A program made the position numbers and the translations under genes. The notes beneath the pieces are model-generated. The model made no database searches and was not told the origin of the DNA. It saw only the letters and a program-made list of their open reading frames with translations. A stretch of DNA of 33,951 nucleotides from NCBI GenBank assembly GCA_903862255.1, contig CAIOXK010000002.1:1-33951 (forward strand), given 5' to 3'. Shown piece after piece: positions 27,098-33,951 of the stretch (the stretch's first letter is position 1; every line of letters starts with the position of its first letter). Source of the DNA: Candidatus Nomurabacteria bacterium. GTDB taxonomy: Bacteria > Patescibacteriota > Minisyncoccia > Phycocordibacterales > UBA9973.

Positions 27098-27119
27098 CCC
27101 CCTCTCAAATGAAAGGGGG
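27098..27119 (-). terminator. Rho-independent terminator of 27137..27613 gene
   Basis: Minus strand CCCCCTTTCATTTGAGAGGGGGTTTTTAT. Confidence 0.75.
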
Positions 27120-27136
27120 CTGCGAACATATTCTAC

Positions 27137-27613
27137 TTAGCGAAGCACAAAAACAAATTTCTCGTCATCGCCACGGCCATGGTTTCTGCCGTTAGTGAAG
27201 GTTTCCATATAGATGCCACCATCGCTTCTTTTGGCGATGCGTGGAGCCTGTTGGTTGAACCTGGCAATCTCGCCTGTAAGGGCTGTAGCGAACTGGATTT
27301 GCCTATCATCTTGGAAGTCCAGCTCAAGGTCACCTTGCTCAAATACAGCTTCGGCGGTTCCGTTAGGACAAACGCCCAACCTTAAGTCTTGTGCAGCCTC
27401 GTAAATGTCTTGTGGAAATTCCGAAGCGGCAGCGAGATCGCCAACGTTCAGTTTTACAAGGTTAAGTTTTTTTCCATCAACCTCAACAGTCCGCCAAGGC
27501 TTTAGGTTTACAATACCTGTCCTACCAGAAAGAAAAGTCTTAACGCCTTCAATGCCACCAAGTTTGTTTACAATTGCTTCAACTGTACCAAGATCTAATT
27601 TGTTGTATTTCAT
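27137..27613 (-). CDS. CPR-type conserved hypothetical protein ('LDLGTVEAIVNKLGGIEGVKTFLSG' family)
   Basis: 159-codon ORF from ATG 27613 (MKYNKLDLGTVEAIVNKLGG...); the longer 27682 start falls inside a hairpin of the leader. Confidence 0.7.
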   Translation of the reverse strand: MKYNKLDLGTVEAIVNKLGGIEGVKTFLSGRTGIVNLKPWRTVEVDGKKLNLVKLNVGDLAAASEFPQDIYEAAQDLRLGVCPNGTAEAVFEQGDLELDFQDDRQIQFATALTGEIARFNQQAPRIAKRSDGGIYMETFTNGRNHGRGDDEKFVFVLR

Positions 27614-27758
27614 GATTTTGTTTATTGTGAGCTGATAGCCCGTTTTTTGATTGCTGTCCGCAATCAGGAACTGGACCACCATGGTCCTAGCCAGAAACCT
27701 CTATATGAGAGGGGCTTTTGGCTAGGACCATTCGCAAGTAGATGTAAAGGAACTTTAT
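27614..27758 (-). promoter_or_regulatory. Candidate structured 5' leader
   Basis: Stem ATGGTCCTAGCCA/TGGCTAGGACCAT (27680..27732 region) with an inner CCTCT/AGAGG stem, between a promoter and ATG 27613. Confidence 0.5.
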
Positions 27759-27764
27759 AAGTAC

Positions 27765-27793
27765 ATAATAGCATACTTATGTAAATATGTCAA
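27765..27793 (-). promoter_or_regulatory. Consensus sigma-70 promoter
   Basis: Minus strand TTGACA-N17-TATTAT, with TGC before the -10. Confidence 0.75.
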
Positions 27794-27863
27794 GTGCTAT
27801 ACTACCCTACTAAATTAGCCTTGTTCTAGTAAACCCTTGCATATAAGGGTATAATCAAGCCAT

Positions 27864-28373
27864 ATGGGAATGGAACAAATGGGACAGACAAACAACCTTA
27901 CCAATAAGGTAAATGAGGCACTAGAAAAGCTCGGCTCAACATCACGATGGAATGATGCCCCAAAATCACTTGAGAACACTGAAAGCCTCTTAGGGAAGTC
28001 GGTTGTCATGGTGGATGACATGGAAGGCGTGCTTGAGGGATTTGCCCCCTATCTTGTAGTGGCTACAGGAGGTAATGCCTCTTTTATTCAATATAACGGA
28101 CAAAGTTTGGAGGAGCTGACAAAAGAAATTATGAGTACCAATTCTGACATTGTCCTCATGGATTATCATTTGTCAGAAGATGACAGTATGAAAGGTTCTG
28201 ACGTTCTTCGTGCATTGAAAGAAAATGAGTTTACAGGACAAAGTATTGGTTTCTCATCTGACCATGAAGCAACCCAGGACTTTGAAAGTGCAGGGGCTAT
28301 AGGTGCAGTCAAAAAAAGACCTGCTTCCCCCGAAAGGACCATTCAGGAGCTAGCTGCAAAAATAACTTCCTAA
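27864..28373 (+). CDS. Stand-alone response-regulator receiver-like protein
   Basis: 'KSVVMVDDMEGVLEGF', 'SDIVLMDYHLSEDDSMKGSDVLRALKE', 'SIGFSSDHEATQDFESAGAIGAVKKRPASPE'; no output domain. Confidence 0.75.
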   Translation: MGMEQMGQTNNLTNKVNEALEKLGSTSRWNDAPKSLENTESLLGKSVVMVDDMEGVLEGFAPYLVVATGGNASFIQYNGQSLEELTKEIMSTNSDIVLMDYHLSEDDSMKGSDVLRALKENEFTGQSIGFSSDHEATQDFESAGAIGAVKKRPASPERTIQELAAKITS

Positions 28374-28382
28374 CCAATTGCG

Positions 28383-28418
28383 AAAATGCCTTTAATCAAC
28401 TTTGATTAAAGGCATTTT
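28383..28418. terminator. Bidirectional terminator between convergent genes
   Basis: AAAATGCCTTTAATCAA-CT-TTGATTAAAGGCATTTT, perfect 17 bp arms. Confidence 0.85.
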
Positions 28419-28933
28419 TATTGAGCTTGCTCAACGTCATTCCAAAGAGTAGTCGGGGTTTTTGAATAGTCCGTCGTTTCTTTTCCCTGATACCACACAG
28501 TTACGTCATTAGTTTTTACAGGTCTGATAGCTATCTCTGAAAAAATATCCCCTGAAGACATGTCCTCAATCCATGTGTCAGTCGTAGTGTCTGTATCGCC
28601 AGGATAAATTGAAACCCTTTCCATTAATGCTAGACAGAGTTTTTTTGAATAGAGATACTTTGAAGCACTGATGGTTTCAATAAAAGTGTTGGGTGAACCA
28701 CTCGCGACATAGACGGCATTAGCATGGTCGTTTTCCTTAGAAATCAAATCATTGCATTGCGTAGTGGTAACATCTCCCATTGGTAACGAAGAGATAAAAT
28801 CGCTATTAATAGCACTAGTTGCATTTACAGTATTTGGACTAGAAATTGGTTTAGAGTGATGACCTAAAGCATATCCACCTGCAATCGCTACCAATACAAT
28901 AACAACTATAAACAAAGCGTACTTAGTTTTCAT
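28418..28933 (-). CDS. Hypothetical membrane-anchored protein
   Basis: 171 aa; N-terminal TM 'YALFIVVIVLVAIAGGYALG'. Confidence 0.65.
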   Translation of the reverse strand: MKTKYALFIVVIVLVAIAGGYALGHHSKPISSPNTVNATSAINSDFISSLPMGDVTTTQCNDLISKENDHANAVYVASGSPNTFIETISASKYLYSKKLCLALMERVSIYPGDTDTTTDTWIEDMSSGDIFSEIAIRPVKTNDVTVWYQGKETTDYSKTPTTLWNDVEQAQ

Positions 28934-28961
28934 GGTTGAATAATAACATGCAATTAAAAAC

Positions 28962-29210
28962 TTATTCAGTTGTATCTGCCTCCATTTCTTTTACAAGCTT
29001 TATTCCTTTCGGGGAGTTAGCAGGAATTAAAGAAGCATTCCTGCATTGAGGGCAAACCACCTCTTTTGAAGAGGCTCGCCAAATGGAATAAATCAATCCA
29101 GGAATTATGAAAAATAGCCACAGTACAATTTCGATTAGAAAACTTCCCTTCGTTTCTGTCTTTGATTTTCCCAAGTATCCACATTCAGTACAAACAAATG
29201 TTTGAGCCAT
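28962..29210 (-). CDS. Small zinc-ribbon membrane protein
   Basis: 82 aa; 'CTECGYLG' and 'VCPQCRNASL' flanking a hydrophobic segment. Confidence 0.65.
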   Translation of the reverse strand: MAQTFVCTECGYLGKSKTETKGSFLIEIVLWLFFIIPGLIYSIWRASSKEVVCPQCRNASLIPANSPKGIKLVKEMEADTTE

Positions 29211-29325
29211 AATTATTTAAATGCTAGTTAATAACGTGGGTGGGCTACAACAAAAATCCCACCACTAGATGACCCGAGGGCCTACATCAGTTTCCCAATG
29301 CAACGTCGTAAACGCACCCTAATGA

Positions 29326-29685
29326 TGGGGTATTACTAAGGATGTTTATGACAAGAAACACCAAGAGTATCAGGACAAGGTACAGCTTCTCAGCCTAGAA
29401 GCAGAAGAATACGAAAAAGGTAACTTTGATTATCAAAACACTGTAGCTACAGTATTATCCGTAGCCCGCCGTGCAAAGGACATCTTTGAAAGTTCTGAAC
29501 CACATGAAAAGAGAGCATTTTTGAATTACCTACTTCAGAACCCATCCGTGCAGGAGAAAAAGCTAGAGTTTACAATACGTTCTCCGTTTAATTTGATATT
29601 GGATTGGACTAGTAGTCCTAATAGGGGTGCCCAGAGGGAATTGAACCCTCGATGTCGGAACCACAACCCGAAGTTTTACCACTAA
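29326..29685 (+). pseudogene. C-terminal remnant of a large serine recombinase
   Basis: Open frame without ATG: WGITKDVYDKKHQEYQDKVQLLSLEAEEYEKGNFDYQNTVATVLSVARRAKDIFESSEPHEKRAFLNYLLQNPSVQEKKLEFTIRSPFNLILDW..., stop at 29683; upstream in-frame stops; catalytic domain absent. Confidence 0.65.
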
Positions 29686-29697
29686 ACTATGGGCACC
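29626..29697 (-). tRNA. tRNA-His(GTG)
   Basis: Minus strand G-GTGCCCA...TCGGG-TTGTGGT-TCCGA...GAGGGTTCAATTCCCTC-TGGGCAC-C; anticodon GTG, encoded G-1 opposite C73. Confidence 0.95.
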
Positions 29698-29756
29698 ATG
29701 CATTGTCCGACGAAGCTCAAAGAGCGAAGTTGGATGTTGTCGTGCGAGCCCCTCCT

Positions 29757-29774
29757 CCGCTAAAGCTTTGGCGG
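29757..29774. repeat. Imperfect palindrome CCGCTAAAGCTTTGGCGG next to tRNA-His
   Basis: 8 of 9 pairs; core resembles the rarA element (CTTCGCTGAAGCT vs CTCCGCTAAAGCT). Confidence 0.5.
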
Positions 29775-29813
29775 GCGACGCGTTACAGTTATACCAGAAT
29801 ACCCCTTAAAAAT

Positions 29814-30221
29814 CTAGGGTAATAAGAACATTGAAACCATTACCCCGTAGAGTACTGTTGCCATAGCCGCTGACCCCAAGCACCACACGCACCATTGTTT
29901 GATTTTGAAATGCTGTACGCCTACGAGATACATAGAGAATAAGAATCCTACCGTGATCATCACTATAAACACCAAACTTGCAAGATTACAGCTATGCCCT
30001 GTACCGAAATACAATAAAAACCCAACAGTAACGATATAGTAAAACATTCCTAGGATAGTATTTGAAATACCGAAAATCTTTGCCTCGGGACTACTAATAA
30101 CAGTTTCGCAGGGCGCGCGACGTGGACACATCAGTGGTTTTTGTGCTTTTTGTTTATTATAAATATAGAGCGTAATTCCCAACCCAATAAGTGATGCCAA
30201 TAGTCCAATAAGTATAGCCAT
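29814..30221 (-). CDS. Vitamin K epoxide reductase (VKOR) family protein
   Basis: 135 aa; 'CETVISSPEAKIFGISNTILGMFYY' and 'IKQWCVWCLGSA' CxxC in TM. Confidence 0.88.
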   Translation of the reverse strand: MAILIGLLASLIGLGITLYIYNKQKAQKPLMCPRRAPCETVISSPEAKIFGISNTILGMFYYIVTVGFLLYFGTGHSCNLASLVFIVMITVGFLFSMYLVGVQHFKIKQWCVWCLGSAAMATVLYGVMVSMFLLP

Positions 30222-30351
30222 GCTGATATTGTACAGTATTTGTCTATATTTAATAAGACATTTATAAAAGTGGTAGCTATTGACTTTTTATGTTATATAT
30301 GCTATCATTAGCTTAAACAACAACTCACTTACATTAATAACTCAAAAAAAG

Positions 30352-30477
30352 ATGAAAACTTTTCTGAACGCATTGATGACAAATAACATGTCCTCAAAAC
30401 AACTAACAATTGCTACGGTTGTAGTATTTGTTTTAGCAATAATAGTGGACATCGTTCTAAACAATCTTTGCAAATAA
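30352..30477 (+). CDS. Small single-TM protein
   Basis: MKTFLNALMTNNMSSKQLTIATVVVFVLAIIVDIVLNNLCK (41 aa), followed by a + strand terminator; ORF track start 30280 less likely. Confidence 0.4.
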   Translation: MKTFLNALMTNNMSSKQLTIATVVVFVLAIIVDIVLNNLCK

Positions 30478-30495
30478 CATGGCCGCGCCAAACTA

Positions 30496-30530
30496 ACGCC
30501 GTTCCTACACAATATGGGAACGGCTTTTTG
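30496..30530 (+). terminator. Rho-independent terminator
   Basis: GCCGTTCC-tacacaatatg-GGAACGGC-TTTTT. Confidence 0.8.
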
Positions 30531-30534
30531 TTTA

Positions 30535-31740
30535 CTATTTTTTGTAATACTTCTTCCCTTTCAACTTATCAGGCAATAAATCTTCTTCAGTATATTTTTC
30601 ATAACCAGCACCATATCCTATGTCTTTCATTAATTTCGTTGGGGCATTTCTTATCTTAAGCGGGATCGGCAAGTTACCCATTTTCTTAGCATCGTCCATA
30701 GTCATACTAAACGCATTGTATACTGATTTACTTTTTGGAGCTTGTGATAAATACACAACGCCATGCGAAAGAGTAATACCGACCTCTGGTAAGCCAATCG
30801 TTTCAACTGCTCGGAATACTGCATTTGCCAATACTAATGCATGCGGATCCATCATACCGATATCTTCAGAAGCAAAGATCACCATACGGCGCGCAATGAA
30901 CTTAGCATCTTCACCACTCTGCAGCATACGAGCCAGATAATACAATGCAGCGTCAGGTTGTGATGCGCGCATACTTTTTATAAATGCAGAGATAGTATTG
31001 TAGTGCTCTTCCCCACCCTTATCGAACCGTAAGTGGGTATCTTGTAATGATTGTGTAATTGTTTCAATAGAAACGGTGGTATAAAAACGTCGAGTACTAT
31101 CGATCAACGAAAGTGCTTGTCGCGCATCACCATTGGCAATCTGAGCGATAAAAGTTTTTGTGCCGACATCCATCGGCACACCGGTGCGCTCGATGATTTC
31201 TACAATCTCCTCTTCAGATAATCCATTAAGTGTAAAAACGCGCACACGAGAAAGCAATGCAGAAATAACTTCAAAGCTAGGATTTTCTGTCGTTGCTCCG
31301 ATCAGTGTTAACTGTCCGCTTTCAACATATGGCAAAAGAAAATCTTGCTGTGCTTTGTTGAAGCGATGAATTTCATCCAGAAATAAAATCTTTGGCCCGG
31401 ACTTCGCTGAAGCTACGCCCGGCAAGCCAAACAGATCTCCATTTTTTGGCTCAAATTCTTTCTCTTCTATAATTTGACGAATATCATCCTTGCCGGCAGA
31501 AACAGCAGACAATTCGTGATAGTCAGCATTGAGTGCTTTGGCATAAATACGAGCTAGTGTGGTTTTACCTACACCTGGTGGTCCCCATAAAATAAATGAG
31601 AATACTAACTTGCCTTCAATAGCAATACGAAGCGGGGCAGCTGTACCAACAAGGTGTTGCTGGCCTACAAATTCATTGAGGTCTTTTGGGCGAATAGTTG
31701 CTGCTAGCGGTGTAAATTGTCCTGGAGATGTCGGCGCCAT
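30535..31740 (-). CDS. rarA: Replication-associated recombination protein A (MgsA/RarA AAA+ ATPase)
   Basis: '[22 protein letters not shown]', '[23 protein letters not shown]', '[24 protein letters not shown]', '[15 protein letters not shown]'. Confidence 0.95.
   Translation of the reverse strand: MAPTSPGQFTPLAATIRPKDLNEFVGQQHLVGTAAPLRIAIEGKLVFSFILWGPPGVGKTTLARIYAKALNADYHELSAVSAGKDDIRQIIEEKEFEPKNGDLFGLPGVASAKSGPKILFLDEIHRFNKAQQDFLLPYVESGQLTLIGATTENPSFEVISALLSRVRVFTLNGLSEEEIVEIIERTGVPMDVGTKTFIAQIANGDARQALSLIDSTRRFYTTVSIETITQSLQDTHLRFDKGGEEHYNTISAFIKSMRASQPDAALYYLARMLQSGEDAKFIARRMVIFASEDIGMMDPHALVLANAVFRAVETIGLPEVGITLSHGVVYLSQAPKSKSVYNAFSMTMDDAKKMGNLPIPLKIRNAPTKLMKDIGYGAGYEKYTEEDLLPDKLKGKKYYKK
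31394..31428. repeat. GC-rich hairpin-like element inside rarA
   Basis: GGCCCGGACTTCGCTGAAGCTACGCCCGGCAAGCC. Confidence 0.5.
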
Positions 31741-31799
31741 ATTCGCATCGTACCACCTTACTGTAAGTAAATCGAATCCGCTTGAAATGCAATCAGGAG

Positions 31800-32810
31800 T
31801 TATTCAGTTGCCATTTCGTGCTTATACACTGATGTTAAAGCATAAATCAGACTCACTACGAGAGGGCCGATAATCAACCCAACTGGTCCAAGCAAGCTAA
31901 TCCCACCAAGTACTGAGAACAATACAAGTAGTGGATGAATAGCGATCTGTTTTCCTACCACAAATGGATTAAGAACATTGTCGATCGTACCACTAATAAA
32001 GATTGCCCATAATGCGTACCCAATTGCTGGGGCTATTCTATTACTTAAGAATAGAAAAATTACAACCGGAATAGAAATAAGTCCTGTGCCAATGTTTGGC
32101 ACTAACGAAGCAACAGCTGCGAGTAGTCCCCAAAGTGCCGCATGTGGTACGTGAAAAATAAATAAACCGATGCCTGTTACAATTCCTTGCGCCAATCCAA
32201 TTACAAAATATCCTTTTACTATGCCATTAATAGCCTTATGTAAAATTGTAATAATTTTTGTATTACTTTCTTCAGATAGTGGACTTAAAGAAATTAAAGT
32301 CTCTGTCCAGGTCTTACCGTCCTTAATAAAGTAAAACATTGTAAGCAATAGCAATAAAAATGAAATCAGTGTCGAAATAGTGGTAGTAAATACCGTTGCG
32401 CCTTTTGAAACAAGCCCTGCAATAAACGTATTTACTTTTGCCTGTAAATCAAACGTAACACCTGGGAAGAAGTTGTGTAACCACACAGTCACATTGTTTA
32501 CGGCAACATTGATTGATCCGTGGGCACTAAGCCATGCCAGCATAGTTTGTGATTGCTTGATAACAACAATACCGATGAGAAATAATGGCGTACATAGAAT
32601 TACAATGAAAGAAAGAATAGTGAGTACTGACGCGAAGTTTGGATAGCGAACAAATCGTATAAACCATTTATATAGAGGATGGAGCAGTGAAGAAAACACT
32701 ATTGCTAAAATAATTGTAATAAGAAATGGCCAAAAAATAATAAATCCGATAGCGAATGCTAAGAACAGCAGTGCTGCGAAAAAGTACCGTTGGATGAATG
32801 TTGAAGTCAT
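31800..32810 (-). CDS. AI-2E family transporter (PerM/YdiK-like)
   Basis: 336 aa polytopic; 'LVPNIGTGLISIPVVIFLF' and 'GKQIAIHPLLVLFSVLGGISLLGPVGLIIGPLVVSLI'. Confidence 0.92.
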   Translation of the reverse strand: MTSTFIQRYFFAALLFLAFAIGFIIFWPFLITIILAIVFSSLLHPLYKWFIRFVRYPNFASVLTILSFIVILCTPLFLIGIVVIKQSQTMLAWLSAHGSINVAVNNVTVWLHNFFPGVTFDLQAKVNTFIAGLVSKGATVFTTTISTLISFLLLLLTMFYFIKDGKTWTETLISLSPLSEESNTKIITILHKAINGIVKGYFVIGLAQGIVTGIGLFIFHVPHAALWGLLAAVASLVPNIGTGLISIPVVIFLFLSNRIAPAIGYALWAIFISGTIDNVLNPFVVGKQIAIHPLLVLFSVLGGISLLGPVGLIIGPLVVSLIYALTSVYKHEMATE

Positions 32811-32825
32811 TGGTATAAGTATACC

Positions 32826-33482
32826 CTAGTTATATTCTAGATATAACCCCTCAGTAACCACTGTCACTTCTCCATCGATGACTTTCAATGCACCCTGATC
32901 ATCAAGTGCATATACTTTTTCTGTTATACCTTCAATAGTTTTCTCTATGTTTTCTTTTGTGACGTTTGAGAAATATTCGTTGTTTAAATGAGGCAAGAAA
33001 ACAAAGTTCACGAGATCAAGACCATTCATATTCTTTTCTTTACCAAGTCCTTCATCGTAGAGATCTTGTGCGATTTTGAATGAAAGCTCCTTTGTCATAA
33101 CTTCACTACCAGCACTATTGCCTACCAACACTTTGCTTTCAAGTAAAATTGGCATAATCTTTTTAAGACCAGAAAGAAGAATCCATTTCATAAGATGAAA
33201 AGGGTCCCCGCCCTCAAAATAAAATACATCGGCCTTCTCAAAAGAAGTTCTCCAAATTTCCTGATCTAATGCTGAGATATCAATAATCTGAATAGATTTA
33301 AAGTTTAAATTCTTCAGAAGGATAAGGTCATCAATTACCCATTCTTTGTCCTCCATTAAAGTATTGGATGCAGTAGGTACAAAAATAATTGTAGTGTCTT
33401 CCGGCTTCTTCCCTACCAAATCAAATAATGCATCGGCAATTGTTTTGTTTGTAATTCCTCCAGATGTAAGTAGTAATTTCAT
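32826..33482 (-). CDS. Peptidase S51 (peptidase E-like)
   Basis: 'MKLLLTSGGI', 'FVPTASN', 'YFEGGDPFHLMKW', 'VLVGNSAGSEVM'. Confidence 0.88.
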   Translation of the reverse strand: MKLLLTSGGITNKTIADALFDLVGKKPEDTTIIFVPTASNTLMEDKEWVIDDLILLKNLNFKSIQIIDISALDQEIWRTSFEKADVFYFEGGDPFHLMKWILLSGLKKIMPILLESKVLVGNSAGSEVMTKELSFKIAQDLYDEGLGKEKNMNGLDLVNFVFLPHLNNEYFSNVTKENIEKTIEGITEKVYALDDQGALKVIDGEVTVVTEGLYLEYN

Positions 33483-33509
33483 ATCTGCACATCTTAACAC
33501 AAAATAAAA

Positions 33510-33536
33510 AACAGATCAGTGATTAGCTGATCTGTT
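33510..33536 (-). terminator. Rho-independent terminator for the 33556 gene
   Basis: Minus strand AACAGATCAG-ctaatca-CTGATCTGTTTTTTATTTT. Confidence 0.8.
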
Positions 33537-33555
33537 CGAGGTGTTTTAATTTGAA

Positions 33556-33951
33556 TTAGTAGAATACCAGGTAATTGGTAACCACATTTGGGTTGCGTGT
33601 TCCAACCAATATAACCTGCCCATTTGTTTCCTTACAACTTTGCCCCCATGACTTTCCACCATCAAGTACATAGATATGTGTAGTGGTTGATTTTCCTGAC
33701 CTATCCAAACCACAAACAATCTGTCGTGCTTGGTCATAAGTAACCATTTGATCAAACAAAACAACACCAATCTGTGCACCGGTCGGTGTATCTCTCCTGA
33801 TTAAAACCTTATCTACTGTTTTGTTCGAGGAAAGATATTGTCCATTTCTGAAAATACTTGGTAGGAAAAACAATGTCGCATTGTTATTTTTGCATCTGCT
33901 ATACAGAGCATCGAAGTTTGCGTCGCTGGCATGGTCAAACTCTATAGAGTA
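33556..33951 (-). CDS. Hypothetical protein, 5' end beyond window
   Basis: Frame remains open from 33873 to window end (YSIEFDHASDANFDALYSRCKNNNATLFFLPSIFRNGQ...). Confidence 0.6.
   Translation of the reverse strand, partial: YSIEFDHASDANFDALYSRCKNNNATLFFLPSIFRNGQYLSSNKTVDKVLIRRDTPTGAQIGVVLFDQMVTYDQARQIVCGLDRSGKSTTTHIYVLDGGKSWGQSCKETNGQVILVGTRNPNVVTNYLVFY

Noticed and set aside
29221-29325. Possible small RNA or additional recombinase coding between the zinc-ribbon gene and the recombinase remnant
   Set aside because: A weak GTGGGTGGG...CCCACCAC pairing exists but no promoter, terminator or coherent reading frame could be supported.
1-33951. Alternative genetic code (UGA recoding as in some CPR lineages)
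   Set aside because: Conserved genes (pheT, rarA, zwf, msrA) are full-length under the standard code and use TGG for conserved Trp; no in-frame UGA needed.

Overview
33.95 kb chromosomal segment with the character of a Patescibacteria/CPR genome (short housekeeping genes, many short signal-peptide/TM surface proteins, 'LDLGTVEAIVNKLGG'-type CPR small protein, standard genetic code). That placement is inferred from protein style, not from a marker search. Contents in order: (i) a seven-gene minus-strand surface-protein operon (1-6.7 kb) combining two WxL-like C-terminal-domain proteins, a DUF916/WxL-interacting-like membrane protein, a dockerin protein and two membrane-anchored cohesin-like proteins; (ii) trhO-pheS-pheT, with both PheRS subunits apparently domain-reduced; (iii) an ECF-like sigma factor, a membrane protein and an Ala/Lys-rich exported protein; (iv) ccdA-thioredoxin-msrA-msrB plus an XRE regulator/DUF2178-like pair that share a nearly identical palindromic operator; (v) zwf and a DUF1295 protein; (vi) a 1286-aa Asp-box propeller protein with about 21 repeats and a peptidoglycan-binding C-terminus; (vii) an ABC exporter, DinB-like and Nudix genes, several orphan genes, a receiver domain, and a serine-recombinase remnant running into tRNA-His(GTG); (viii) VKOR, rarA, an AI-2E family transporter and an S51 peptidase. 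Strongest sequence-level observations: a -10 hexamer 6-8 nt upstream of the ATG at 18 starts (candidate pervasive leaderless transcription), palindromic elements inserted in frame inside conserved genes, the shared operator of the redox regulon, the combined cohesin/dockerin/WxL-like locus, and a structured 5' leader at 27.6-27.8 kb. All family assignments are from motif reading without database searches.
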